Assembly: GCF_014649755.1 (NCBI RefSeq)
Contig: NZ_BMTQ01000003.1
Location: 599,783 to 663,782, forward strand
Direction: 5' to 3'
From: Streptomyces litmocidini
Lineage (GTDB): Bacteria > Actinomycetota > Actinomycetes > Streptomycetales > Streptomycetaceae
DNA: 64,000 nt
Positions 41,820-50,005 of the stretch are shown one piece after another. A program made the translations under genes and the position numbers. Every line of letters starts with the position of its first letter. The stretch's first letter is position 1. The notes beneath the pieces are model-generated. The model saw only the letters and a list, made by a program, of their open reading frames with translations. It was not told where the DNA came from and did no database searches.

Positions 41820-43007
41820 TCAGCGCTCCAGGACCAGCGCGAGGCCCTGGCCGACGCCGATGCAGAGCGCCGCGAGGCCCGTGCCGGAGCCGGCCGCGGC
41901 GAGCTGGTGCGCCACCGAGCCGGCCAGCCGGGCCCCCGACGCGCCCAGCGGGTGGCCGATCGCGACCGCTCCGCCGCGAGGATTCACGATCTCGGGGTCG
42001 AGTTCCGGCCATTCGGCGAGGCAGCCGAGCGACTGGGCCGCGAAGGCCTCGTTGAGCTCGAAGGTCGTCAGGTCCGCGAAGGAGCGCCCGGCCTTCCCCA
42101 GGGCCCGACGGACCGCCTCGACCGGGCCGAGGCCGAAGAGCTGGGGCTCGATCCCGGTGACCGCAGAGGTGCGGATCCGGGCGAGGGGCTCCCGGCCGGT
42201 CTCGCGCAGCCCGTCCTCGTCGACGAGGAGCAGCGCCGCCGCGCCGTCGTTGAGCGGCGAGGAGTTGCCCGGCGTGACCGTGCCGCCCTCGCTGCGGAAG
42301 GCGGGCTTCAGCTTGGCGAGGGCCTCCATGGACGTGGTGTCGCGGATGCACTCGTCGCGGGTCAGCTCCACGCCGGGGTAGGGGACGACCTCGTCGTCGT
42401 ACAGCCCCTTCGCCCAGGCCTCGGCCGCCTTGCGGTGGCTGGCGAGGGCGAAGGAGTCCTGGCGCTCGCGGGTGATGCCGTGCTTGTCGGCGACGAGCTC
42501 CGCGCCCTCGCCCAGTGCGACCGTCCATTCGGCGGGCATCCTCGGGTTCGTCATGCGCCAGCCGAGGGTCGTGGAGTGGAGCTGCTGGTGGCCGGCGGGG
42601 AAGGCCCGCTCGGGCTTCTGCAGGACCCAGGGGGCGCGGGACATCGACTCGACGCCGCCCGCGATCGCCACGGAGGCGTCGCCGAGGGCGATGGCGCGGG
42701 CGGCCTGTATGACGGCCTCCAGGCCGGAACCGCAGAGGCGGTTGACGGTGACGCCGGAGACGGTGACGGGCAGTCCGGCGAGGAGGACGGCCATGCGTGC
42801 GACGTCGCGGTTGTCCTCGCCCGCGCCGTTGGCGTCGCCGAAGTAGACGTCGTCCACGCGCGCGGGGTCGAGCGCGGGCGAACGGTCGACGAGCGCGCGG
42901 ACGACATGGGCCGCGAGGTCGTCGGGGCGCACGGAGGCGAGGGCGCCCCCGAACTTCCCGATCGGAGTGCGGACGGCGTCGACGATGTAGACGTCGCGGA
43001 TGCTCAT
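41820..43007 (-). CDS. Acetyl-CoA C-acyltransferase (thiolase), 395 aa
   Basis: This is a degradative-type thiolase. The nucleophilic cysteine is in VNRLCGSGLEAV near residue 89, GGVESMSRAPWVL is near 120, the histidine motif RGGAVAIGHPLGASGARL is near 350, and the second cysteine is in LCIGVGQGLALVLE at the C-terminus. The N-terminus MSIRDVYIVDAVRTPIGKFGG fits ATG 43007, which has GGAGAGA upstream. It cleaves 3-ketoacyl-CoA in beta-oxidation or the beta-ketoadipate pathway; no pathway partners are adjacent. Confidence 0.94.
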   Translation of the reverse strand: MSIRDVYIVDAVRTPIGKFGGALASVRPDDLAAHVVRALVDRSPALDPARVDDVYFGDANGAGEDNRDVARMAVLLAGLPVTVSGVTVNRLCGSGLEAVIQAARAIALGDASVAIAGGVESMSRAPWVLQKPERAFPAGHQQLHSTTLGWRMTNPRMPAEWTVALGEGAELVADKHGITRERQDSFALASHRKAAEAWAKGLYDDEVVPYPGVELTRDECIRDTTSMEALAKLKPAFRSEGGTVTPGNSSPLNDGAAALLLVDEDGLRETGREPLARIRTSAVTGIEPQLFGLGPVEAVRRALGKAGRSFADLTTFELNEAFAAQSLGCLAEWPELDPEIVNPRGGAVAIGHPLGASGARLAGSVAHQLAAAGSGTGLAALCIGVGQGLALVLER

Positions 43008-43029
43008 CGGTTCTCTCTCCCACGTGACC

Positions 43030-43049
43030 GGCGAACGACTCTGTTCGCC
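43030..43049. promoter_or_regulatory. Inverted repeat upstream of the thiolase gene
   Basis: GGCGAAC-N6-GTTCGCC, perfect 7-bp arms, lies 23 bp upstream of the thiolase start. A repressor operator of TetR or similar type is plausible; no regulator gene is adjacent. Confidence 0.4.
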
Positions 43050-43099
43050 TGGTGAAGCAATCTTCGCCCCCTCGGGCGCGCAGAGTCTCCGCCCGATGG

Positions 43100-43118
43100 G
43101 GCCCGCTGTCAACGGGCC
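43100..43118 (-). terminator. Short hairpin after the 89-aa gene
   Basis: GGCCCG/CGGGCC with a 7-nt loop, 33 bp after the stop of the minus-strand gene at 43151. Confidence 0.4.
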
Positions 43119-43150
43119 GGTTCGGGCCACCGCGGGGAGAACGCCACAGC

Positions 43151-43420
43151 TCAGCCGTGTGCGGCGGGGCGGACCAGCGCCGTGAGGCCGTAGTCGAGTT
43201 CGCTGCCGTCGACGAGCAGCGCCTCGACCGTACGCGTCTCGGGGTCGATGTCGGCCCGGATGCCGTGTCCCTCGTAGATCGGGTAGCCCGACTCGCCGTG
43301 CCGTCCGGTGGCCTCGACGACGGCCGTGCGGACGGCACTGTCCGCGACGGCGGCGCCGCCGCGGTCCTCGACGTGCTCGGGCACCAGCAGGATCTCGAAC
43401 CGCTTCGGAACAGTGCTCAT
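43151..43420 (-). CDS. Hypothetical protein, 89 aa
   Basis: A compact soluble protein, MSTVPKRFEILLVPEHVED..., with ESGYPIYEGHGIRADIDPETRTVEALLVDG in the middle. Codon use is coding and the composition protein-like, but I recognise no family. ATG 43420 has no clear ribosome-binding site; a TAGCTT hexamer lies 6 bases before it, so the mRNA may be leaderless. Confidence 0.65.
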   Translation of the reverse strand: MSTVPKRFEILLVPEHVEDRGGAAVADSAVRTAVVEATGRHGESGYPIYEGHGIRADIDPETRTVEALLVDGSELDYGLTALVRPAAHG

Positions 43421-43488
43421 GCACCGAAGCTAAGCGTTGGGCCGGACTCGCGCCGGACGACGCCCCGGGCGGCGGGGCCCGGCGCGCC

Positions 43489-43556
43489 CCGGACGCCGAG
43501 GGGCCCGGTCGCTCCCGCCGGACGCCGAGGGGCCCGGTCGCTCCCGCCGGACGCCG
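43489..43556. repeat. 29-bp direct repeats
   Basis: Two identical 29-bp units beginning CCGGACGCCGAGGGGCCCGG are followed by 10 bp of a third. They lie between the 89-aa gene and the LacI-type gene. Too few and too contiguous to be CRISPR. Confidence 0.85.
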
Positions 43557-43575
43557 CTCCCGGGCGCCACGGGCC

Positions 43576-44610
43576 TCAGCTCGATTCCCGTCGGACGACC
43601 CGTGAGTCCAGCAGGGAGCGGGAGACGGACGGGGCGTCCGGTTCCCGTACGGCGCGGTCGACCAGTTCCGCCAGCTCGCGGCCGAGCACCATGTCGATCC
43701 GTACGGTGCTGAGCCGGGGCCGCAGCAACCGTCCGAGGAGCAGATCGTCCGCGCCGACCACGGCGGTCTCCCCCGGCACGGAGATCCCGGCGTCCTGGAG
43801 CGCCCGCATCAGGAGCATGGCGTATTCGTCGTTGTACGCGAAGACGCCGTCGAGCCCGAGCTCGCGCCACCGCGCGGCGAGCCCGGCCGCCGACTCCTCC
43901 TCGTACCGCAGCGGCAGGGGCACGACGGTGGCGCCGGTGCCCTCGGCGGCACGGCGCGCGCCGTCGAGGCGGGGTCCGGAGAACATCGCGAGGCCCGGCT
44001 CCTCGGGCACGACGACGCCGATCCGGCGCCGGCCGGTCTCCAGGAGGTGCTCGGCGGCCACCTCGCCGACCCGCCCCTGCTCCAGGACGAGGGCCTGGGC
44101 GCCCTCCACGCGCCGGGTGCCGAGGGTGATCACGGCCCGGGCCCCGGACCGCTTGAGGATCTCGACGCCCTGCCCGGTGAGCTCGACCTCGCCGAGGGAG
44201 ACCACGGCCACCGGTCGCAGCTCGGCCCAGGCGCGGGCGGCCTCCTCCGCCTCCAGGCCGACGCTGCCGTACTGCACGACCGTGTAGTCGAGGCGGCGCA
44301 GGGCCCACTGGAAGTCGTTGAAGAACTGGCTGTAGAGCGGCCCGACGGGGACGTGGGAGCTGGGGATCAGCACCATGCGGCTGTGGCCCGCGCGCAGGCT
44401 GCGGGCCGCCGCGTGCGGGACGTAGCCCAGTTCCTCGGCCGCCTCGCGCACCCGCTGCCGGGTGGGCTCGCTGATGCGGACGGCCGAGGTGTTGTTCAGG
44501 ACGTACGAGACGGTGGCCCGGGAGACGCCCGCGAGGCGCGCGACATCGGCGCTGGTGGGGACGGCCCGCCCGGAGGGGCGTCCGGGGGAGCGTTCGGTTG
44601 GCTGGCTCAT
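43576..44610 (-). CDS. LacI family transcriptional regulator, 344 aa
   Basis: The N-terminal LacI helix-turn-helix is clear: TSADVARLAGVSRATVSYVLNNTSAVRISEPTRQRV, then REAAEELGYVP at about residues 18-64. The periplasmic-binding-protein-like effector domain follows, with LDGVFAYNDEYAMLLMRALQDAGISVPGE, VAVVGADD-type residues and LSTVRIDMVLGRELAELVD. ATG 44610 gives the usual N-terminus. It is divergent from an MFS transporter gene with a LacI-type palindrome between them, so it probably represses that transporter and itself in response to the transported solute. Confidence 0.92.
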   Translation of the reverse strand: MSQPTERSPGRPSGRAVPTSADVARLAGVSRATVSYVLNNTSAVRISEPTRQRVREAAEELGYVPHAAARSLRAGHSRMVLIPSSHVPVGPLYSQFFNDFQWALRRLDYTVVQYGSVGLEAEEAARAWAELRPVAVVSLGEVELTGQGVEILKRSGARAVITLGTRRVEGAQALVLEQGRVGEVAAEHLLETGRRRIGVVVPEEPGLAMFSGPRLDGARRAAEGTGATVVPLPLRYEEESAAGLAARWRELGLDGVFAYNDEYAMLLMRALQDAGISVPGETAVVGADDLLLGRLLRPRLSTVRIDMVLGRELAELVDRAVREPDAPSVSRSLLDSRVVRRESS

Positions 44611-44684
44611 CGATCCGGCATCTTTCCAGAACGATCCGGCGCAGGCTCTGGCGGATGGCCGGATCGGGGTGCTACACAGTGCCC

Positions 44685-44705
44685 ACACGTGTCACTGACA
44701 CGTGT
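44685..44705. promoter_or_regulatory. LacI-type operator between regulator and MFS genes
   Basis: ACACGTGTCA-C-TGACACGTGT is a perfect palindrome. It also reads as two ACACGTGT elements 11 bp apart, and the right one lies in a 12-bp palindrome TGACACGTGTCA. It is 60 bp before the transporter start and 75 bp before the LacI start. Confidence 0.65.
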
Positions 44706-44765
44706 CACCTCCCCGTTCCATCCGCTTCTCGCCCCCGCACCGGGCGATCTCCTCAGGAGGGCAAA

Positions 44766-46133
44766 GTGGCCCTTTCCTCCCCCGGGACCGGCCCCGAAAC
44801 GGGCGCCACCGGCACGGGCACCACAGGCCCCGCCGCCCCCACGGGCGCGATCGACGCGAGCGCCCCCGGCCCCATCACCCCCACGGGTACCACCGACAGG
44901 CGCGCCCCCGGCCCGGCCGTCCCCGGCTCCCCCACGGCCCCCCGGCCGACGCGTGGCCTGCTGACCCTGCTGTTCGCCGGCAACACCGCGATGTACGCCC
45001 TGTACATCGGCGTCCCCGGCATGCTCCTCGCGCTCCAGGTCGAGGCCGTCGACCCCGCCGACAAGGTGGCGAACTTCGGCCTCGTCTCCGGCGTGTCCGC
45101 GATCTTCGCCACCGTCTTCAACCCGGTGGCGGGCGCCCTCTCGGACCGCTCCGGCCGCCGCAACCCCTGGATCCTCGCCGGGGGCCTGCTCGCCCTCCCG
45201 GTGATGCTGCTCCTCGGCAGCGTCCACACGATCCTGCTGGTCACCATCGCCTGGTGTCTGGGCCAGGCCGTCATGAACGTCTACCAGGCCGCCCTCACCT
45301 CCGTCGTCCCCGACCGGGTGCCCCCGGCCGCGCGGGGCAAGGCCTCGGCCGCCGTCGGCCTCGGCCTCCCCGTCGGCTCCACGATCGGCGCCCTCCTCGG
45401 CGCCGCCTTCTCCGAGCACTACCGCACCGGCTACCTCGTCTTCGGCGCGATCGTCGCCGCCACCGCCGTGCTGTTCACCGTCTGCGCCCGCGAGGAGCGC
45501 ATGCCCCCCAGGGCCGCGATGCCGGTCAAGGAGCAGATCGCGGCCTTCGGCGGCGCCCTGAGGGACCACGACTTCCGCTGGGCCTTCATCGGCCGGGCCC
45601 TGCTCGTCCTCGGCTACTTCGCCGTGGCCGGCTTCCAGCTGTACGTCCTCAAGGACCACACCGACCTGCCCGCCGGACTGAGCGCCGAGGAGGCGGTGGC
45701 GATCCTCATGCCGGTCAACTCGGTCGCCATGGTCGTCTCCACCGTCCTCGGCGGCTGGCTCTCGGACCGGCTCGACCGCCGCAAGCTCTTCGTGGGCGCC
45801 TCCGCCGCGCTCGCCGCGCTCGCGCTGCTCGTCCCGGCCTTCTCCACGAGCTGGACCGCGATGCTGGCCTTCTCCGTCGTCAACGGGCTCGGCTTCGGCT
45901 GCTACATGGCCGTCGACACCGCCCTGGTGACCATGGTGCTGCCCAGGGCCGAGGACGCCGCGCGGGACATGGGCGTCCTCAACGTCGCCAACGCCGGTCC
46001 GCAGATCGTCGCCCCCTTCGTGGCCTCGCTCATCGTGTCGCTGAGTGGCGGATACACGGCGCTCTTCCTGGTCGCGGCCGTACTGTCGGTACTCGGCGCG
46101 CTGGCCGTGCGCCCCATCCGCAGCGTGCGCTGA
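44766..46133 (+). CDS. MFS transporter, 455 aa
   Basis: This is a 12-helix major facilitator transporter. After a Gly/Thr/Pro/Ala-rich N-terminal extension of about 55 residues come the first helix LLTLLFAGNTAMYALYIGVPGMLLAL and the loop motif GALSDRSGRRNPWILAG near residue 100. The equivalent second-half loop is LGGWLSDRLDRRKLFVGASAAL near 335. GTG 44766 has AGGAGGG upstream. It resembles sugar/cation-symporter-like MFS proteins, and control by the adjacent LacI regulator supports a sugar or glycoside substrate. Confidence 0.9.
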   Translation: MALSSPGTGPETGATGTGTTGPAAPTGAIDASAPGPITPTGTTDRRAPGPAVPGSPTAPRPTRGLLTLLFAGNTAMYALYIGVPGMLLALQVEAVDPADKVANFGLVSGVSAIFATVFNPVAGALSDRSGRRNPWILAGGLLALPVMLLLGSVHTILLVTIAWCLGQAVMNVYQAALTSVVPDRVPPAARGKASAAVGLGLPVGSTIGALLGAAFSEHYRTGYLVFGAIVAATAVLFTVCAREERMPPRAAMPVKEQIAAFGGALRDHDFRWAFIGRALLVLGYFAVAGFQLYVLKDHTDLPAGLSAEEAVAILMPVNSVAMVVSTVLGGWLSDRLDRRKLFVGASAALAALALLVPAFSTSWTAMLAFSVVNGLGFGCYMAVDTALVTMVLPRAEDAARDMGVLNVANAGPQIVAPFVASLIVSLSGGYTALFLVAAVLSVLGALAVRPIRSVR

Positions 46134-46217
46134 CCCCCGTCGGAGCACGCCGCGCCCCGTCCGCAGCGGCACCGGCCCCCGTCGGCGGCCGCCGAACACC
46201 GCAGGAGAGGCGGCACA

Positions 46218-46925
46218 GTGCGCCTGCACACGACCACGTGGGGGTCCGGTGACCGGACGGCCCTGCTCGTCCACGGCATCATGGCCGACCACCGCACCTG
46301 GCGCCGGGTCGGACCGGCGCTCGCGGAGCGCGGCTACCGGGTGATCGCCGTGGACCTGCGGGGGCACGGGGCGAGCGACCGGGCCGCGGGCCCGGAGGCG
46401 TACCGGCCGCAGGACCACGCCGACGACCTCGTGGAATCCCTGCCCGTCGGCGCGGAGCTGGCGATCGGTCACTCGCTCGGCGGGCTCGTCCTGGCGCGGG
46501 CGGTGGAGCGCCTGGCGCCGGCCCGGGCCGTGTACTCCGACCCGGCGTGGCACCTGGCGGCCGGTCCCTGCGGCTACCGGGCCGACCTCTTCGTCCGGGG
46601 CAAGTCGATGACCAGGGAGCAGATCAAGGGGTTCAACCCGCACTGGTCGGACGAGGACGTCGACGTCGAGATGGCGTCGGTGAGGGACTGGGACGAGCGG
46701 AGCGCCCACGGCCTCACGGCGTTCGCGGGCGCCGACCTGTGGCCGGACCGGCCCGTGGTGCCGTCCCTCGTCACCCTCGCCGATCCGAGCACGCTCGTGC
46801 GGCCGGAGCACGCCAGGATGCTGGAGGAGCGCGGTTTCGTCGTCCGTACGGTGAAGGGGGCGGGGCACACGATCCACCGGGACGAGTTCGACGGTTTCAT
46901 GTCCGCCCTGGACGGGTGGATCTGA
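46218..46925 (+). CDS. Alpha/beta hydrolase, 235 aa
   Basis: The alpha/beta-hydrolase fold has the oxyanion motif LLVHGIMADHRTW near residue 17, the nucleophile elbow IGHSLGGLVLA near 83, a likely acid in LADPSTLVRPEH near 188, and the catalytic histidine in GAGHTIHRDEF near 217. GTG 46218 has AGGAGAG upstream. It is 84 bp after the MFS gene and may hydrolyse the imported compound, or it may be independent. Confidence 0.9.
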   Translation: MRLHTTTWGSGDRTALLVHGIMADHRTWRRVGPALAERGYRVIAVDLRGHGASDRAAGPEAYRPQDHADDLVESLPVGAELAIGHSLGGLVLARAVERLAPARAVYSDPAWHLAAGPCGYRADLFVRGKSMTREQIKGFNPHWSDEDVDVEMASVRDWDERSAHGLTAFAGADLWPDRPVVPSLVTLADPSTLVRPEHARMLEERGFVVRTVKGAGHTIHRDEFDGFMSALDGWI

Positions 46926-46939
46926 CGTACCGTTCAGTC

Positions 46940-47170
46940 ATGGACGACACGTCGATGGACAGCTCGATGGTGGGACTGCTCGGCCGCGTGACCGGCACCG
47001 TCGGCCCCGGTCTCGTCGGCGAGGTGATCGTCCGGATCCGCGGCGGCGCCGAGCACTTCCTCGCGCACCCCGCCTCGCCGAAGGAGCGGATCGAGGTCGG
47101 CACGGTCGTGATGGTCATGGAACATCTCCCTCCGCGCACCGTCTATGTCACAGCCGCGTACGACAGTTGA
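46940..47170 (+). CDS. NfeD-like OB-fold protein, 76 aa
   Basis: A short beta-rich protein with LLGRVTGTVGPGLVGEVIVRIRGGAEHFLAHP and KERIEVGTVVMVMEHLPPRTVYVTA. This resembles the soluble C-terminal OB domain of NfeD proteins without the membrane part. It directly precedes a flotillin gene; NfeD-like partners of flotillins are found across bacteria. No strong ribosome-binding site precedes ATG 46940, 14 bp after the hydrolase stop. Confidence 0.7.
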   Translation: MDDTSMDSSMVGLLGRVTGTVGPGLVGEVIVRIRGGAEHFLAHPASPKERIEVGTVVMVMEHLPPRTVYVTAAYDS

Positions 47171-47207
47171 CCGAACCGTTGAGCCGTGCCCTTCACGGGC
47201 GCACACT

Positions 47208-47241
47208 CCCTTCACCGGATCCGCTCGGCTCCGGTGAAGGG
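47208..47241 (+). promoter_or_regulatory. Hairpin that sequesters the flotillin ribosome-binding site
   Basis: CCCTTCACCGGA and TCCGGTGAAGGG form a perfect 12-bp stem with a 10-nt loop. The right arm carries the start of the Shine-Dalgarno sequence GAAGGGGGA for the flotillin ATG at 47253. A second copy of CCCTTCAC at 47189-47196 could pair with the same arm. Confidence 0.6.
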
Positions 47242-47252
47242 GGACCTTGTCC

Positions 47253-48665
47253 ATGGGCATCGGCATTCTGGCGGGCGTCGTCGTCGGCGCGCTCGCCGTT
47301 CTGATCGGTGTGTTCAAAATGATGTGGCGCGTCGCGGAACCCAACGAGGCGCTGATCATCTCCGGTTCCAACCACAAGAACGAGGGCCTCGGCGCGGGCA
47401 TGGGGTTCCGCATCGTCACCGGTCGCGGCACCCTCGTGCTCCCCGGCGTCCAGGCGGTGCGGAAGCTCTCGCTGGACCTCAACGAGACGCAGCTGTCCGT
47501 CGAGTGCGTCACCCACCAGGGCATTCCGCTCAAGGTCCGCGGTGTGGTGATCTTCAAGGTCGGTGACGACTTCGTGTCGATCGCCAACGCCGCGCGCCGC
47601 TTCCTCGACCAGCAGAAGCTGATGAGCGAGCGGGTGCACATCGTCTTCGCCGGTCATCTCCGCGCCATCGTCGGCGGGTTGACCGTGGAGGACATGATCC
47701 GTGACCGGGAGAAGCTGACCGGGCAGGCGCGTTCGGCCTGTGGCACGGAGATGGAGAAGCTCGGTCTGATCGTCGACTCGCTGCAGATCCACGAGATCGA
47801 GGACCCCACCGGGTACATCAAGAACCTGGCCGCCCCGCACGCGGCCGCCGTCCAGCGGGACGCGCGGATCGCGCAGGCGGAGGCGAACCGGCGGGCGACC
47901 GAGGCCGAGCAGCAGGCTGCGGCGCGCATGTCGGAGGCGACCCGCGACAGCGAGATCCTCCAGGCGGGCTACCAGGCCGAGCGGGACCAGGCCTCCGCCC
48001 GGGCCCGGCAGGCCGGCCCGCTCGCCGACGCCGCCTCGCGCCAGGAGGTCGTCGTCCAGGAGACCCGGGTCGCCGAGCTGGAGGGCCTCCGCAAGGAGCA
48101 GCAGCTCCAGGCGGAGGTCCGCAAGCCGGCGGACGCGATGGCGTACGAGACCCGGACGCTGGCCGCGGCCGAGCGTGACGCCCGGATCTCGGCCGCCGAG
48201 GCCGAGGCGAAGGAGACGGAGCTGGCGAGCGCGGCCAAGGCGACGGCGACCCGGCTCACCGGTGAGGCGGAGGCGGCGGCGCAGCACGCCAAGGGGCTCG
48301 CGGTCGCCGAGGCCACGCGGGCGAAGGGCCTGGCGGAGGCCGAGGCCATCAAGGCGCGGGCGGCGGCGCTCGCGGAGAACCAGGAGGCGGTGGTCGCGCA
48401 GCAGCTGGCCGAGAAGTGGCCGGAGATCGTCTCGGCGGGTGCCTCCGCCTTCGGGAACGTCGACCAGATGGTGCTGCTCAACGGCGCCGACGGCATGGCG
48501 GACGTGTTCGCCAAGGCGCTGACCATGGGCGGGACCGGTCTCGGCCTGGCGAGGCAGCTCCTCGCCACGATGAGCCCGGCCGCGCAGGAGAAGCCGGGCG
48601 GGACGGTGCTGCCGGTGGCACGGACCGAGGAGAGCGTGGAGATCCCGGTCGGCGACGGTCGGTGA
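47253..48665 (+). CDS. Flotillin family (SPFH domain) protein, 470 aa
   Basis: A single N-terminal membrane segment (IGILAGVVVGALAVLIGVFKMMW) is followed by the SPFH/band-7 domain: EALIISGSNHKNEG, then GFRIVTGRGTLVLPGVQAV, with VECVTHQGIPLKVRGVVIFKV and LTVEDMIRDREKL. A long alanine/glutamate-rich coiled coil follows (about 195-400, repeated AEA/EA motifs). Flotillins scaffold ordered membrane domains. I chose ATG 47253; TTG 47247 is an unlikely alternative. The NfeD-like gene is upstream and a hairpin overlaps the ribosome-binding site. Confidence 0.93.
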   Translation: MGIGILAGVVVGALAVLIGVFKMMWRVAEPNEALIISGSNHKNEGLGAGMGFRIVTGRGTLVLPGVQAVRKLSLDLNETQLSVECVTHQGIPLKVRGVVIFKVGDDFVSIANAARRFLDQQKLMSERVHIVFAGHLRAIVGGLTVEDMIRDREKLTGQARSACGTEMEKLGLIVDSLQIHEIEDPTGYIKNLAAPHAAAVQRDARIAQAEANRRATEAEQQAAARMSEATRDSEILQAGYQAERDQASARARQAGPLADAASRQEVVVQETRVAELEGLRKEQQLQAEVRKPADAMAYETRTLAAAERDARISAAEAEAKETELASAAKATATRLTGEAEAAAQHAKGLAVAEATRAKGLAEAEAIKARAAALAENQEAVVAQQLAEKWPEIVSAGASAFGNVDQMVLLNGADGMADVFAKALTMGGTGLGLARQLLATMSPAAQEKPGGTVLPVARTEESVEIPVGDGR

Positions 48666-48672
48666 CGGCGCG

Positions 48673-48709
48673 CGAGGGGCCCGGTGCCGTCCTGGCACCG
48701 GGCCCCTCG
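48673..48709. terminator. 16-bp stem terminator after flotillin
   Basis: A perfect 16-bp stem CGAGGGGCCCGGTGCC with its complement and a 5-nt loop, between the flotillin stop and the convergent 56-aa gene. Confidence 0.85.
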
Positions 48710-48725
48710 TGCGGTCCGCTCGACC

Positions 48726-48896
48726 TCAGTTGTGGCCGAACCTGCGTTCCTTGCGGTGGGACGCGTGCTCGACGAGGCGCATCTGTGCCGCTCTCGTGGG
48801 GTTCGGCGCGCTCTTCTCCTTCGCCACCGCTTCGGTGCGGTGCTCATGGCCGCCGGTACGGGCTCCCCGGTTCGTCCGGGTCTGTTTCTTGCCCAC
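48726..48896 (-). CDS. Small basic protein, 56 aa
   Basis: GTG 48896 has GGGAGG 7-8 bases upstream. The product is strongly basic and hydrophilic, beginning MGKKQTRTNRGARTGG, containing NPTRAAQMRLVEHASHRKE, and ending RRFGHN, with no membrane segment. I know no function; nucleic-acid or ribosome association is possible from composition only. Confidence 0.65.
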   Translation of the reverse strand: MGKKQTRTNRGARTGGHEHRTEAVAKEKSAPNPTRAAQMRLVEHASHRKERRFGHN

Positions 48897-48973
48897 GATC
48901 GTGCCTCCCGTGACGGGGTTCGGACGGTGGTCCGTGTTCCCTCAGCCTGGCACGGGGGCAGGAGAACCGCACG

Positions 48974-49804
48974 TCAGAGCGGTTGTGCGAGGACCTTCCG
49001 GAAGGCCGCGAGGGTGGGGGTGCCCTGCGCGCGGTCCAGGACCGCGAAGACGACCTCCTCGAAGTGGCCGGCGAAGCGGCCGTCACCGGTGAGGAGGGCT
49101 TCGAAGGCGCCGGCGACGTCCGCCGGGTCGTTCTGGAACACTCCGCACCCCCAGGCGCCGAGGACGAGCCGTCGGTATCCGGCCGCCGCCGCCGTCTCCA
49201 GGACCCGCTCGGCGCGGGACGCGAGCGCGGCCGGCAAGCGGTGCGCGAGGTCGGGGGTCCGGCGGCGGATCACGCCCGCGTTGGGCGCGGGAGAGGTGAG
49301 GAAGCCGACCGTGAAGGGTTCGGCGAGCAGCGCGCCCCGGTCGTCGCGGAAGACCGGGACCCGGGGCGAGTGGATGACCCGGTCGGTGTAGAAGGCGTCC
49401 CGCTCCTCCCGGTGGTGGGCGTAGTAGCCGGGGGCGCGCAGCAGGGTGGCGTGGAGGGCGGAGGACCGGCAGAGCGCCTCCTCCTGTGCCTGGGCGCCGT
49501 TGAGGTAGCCGCCGCCCGGGTTGCGGGCCGAGGCGAAGTTCAGGACGGCCACCGGGCGGGTGGGGTCGGTCCGGGTCATCCGGCGGGCCGCCGCCAGGCT
49601 GCTCTCGGGGGTGACGTCGAGGGTGGGCGTCCGGTCGGTGTCGGGCGTGACGGCGAGCGGCTCGGGGCCGTGGAGGCGGGTTCCGGCCAGGGCGGCCTCC
49701 AGGTCCTCGGCGAGGGAGACGGTCCGGCCGTCGGGGGCCCGGTAGCGGCCCGCGGCGACGATCTCCTCGGTCTGCCGCGCGACGGCGCGCAGTCGTGCAC
49801 TCAT
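48974..49804 (-). CDS. TIGR02452 family / microbial PARG-like protein, 276 aa
   Basis: The macrodomain-like poly(ADP-ribose) glycohydrolase signature is present: VLNFASARNPGGGYLNGAQAQEEALCRSS near residue 87-115, with the GGG loop and catalytic QEE glutamates. Later LVLGAWGCGVFQNDPADVAGAF also fits. Such bacterial proteins remove ADP-ribose from proteins or nucleic acids. ATG 49804 gives the usual N-terminus. It is divergent from egtA across 200 bp. Confidence 0.9.
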   Translation of the reverse strand: MSARLRAVARQTEEIVAAGRYRAPDGRTVSLAEDLEAALAGTRLHGPEPLAVTPDTDRTPTLDVTPESSLAAARRMTRTDPTRPVAVLNFASARNPGGGYLNGAQAQEEALCRSSALHATLLRAPGYYAHHREERDAFYTDRVIHSPRVPVFRDDRGALLAEPFTVGFLTSPAPNAGVIRRRTPDLAHRLPAALASRAERVLETAAAAGYRRLVLGAWGCGVFQNDPADVAGAFEALLTGDGRFAGHFEEVVFAVLDRAQGTPTLAAFRKVLAQPL

Positions 49805-50005
49805 GCGTTCCAGCTTGATCGTTTCGTTGCGGTGGCGGCAAAGGGTTTTCCGGGACTGCGGGGAATTTCGGACGGGCAGGGGCACGGGGGGCGCGTGGGG
49901 GCCGTGCGAGGCGCTCTTGCACGGCGGTCGGTGGTGGCTTTAGGTGGAAGCAGCGACTGACCGGGCGGGTCCCCACGGGGACCCCGAGGACCAGGAGGTG
50001 CACGG

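Noticed and set aside
43489..43556. 29-bp repeats considered as a CRISPR array
   Set aside because: Units are directly adjacent without spacers, only two full copies exist and no cas gene is present.
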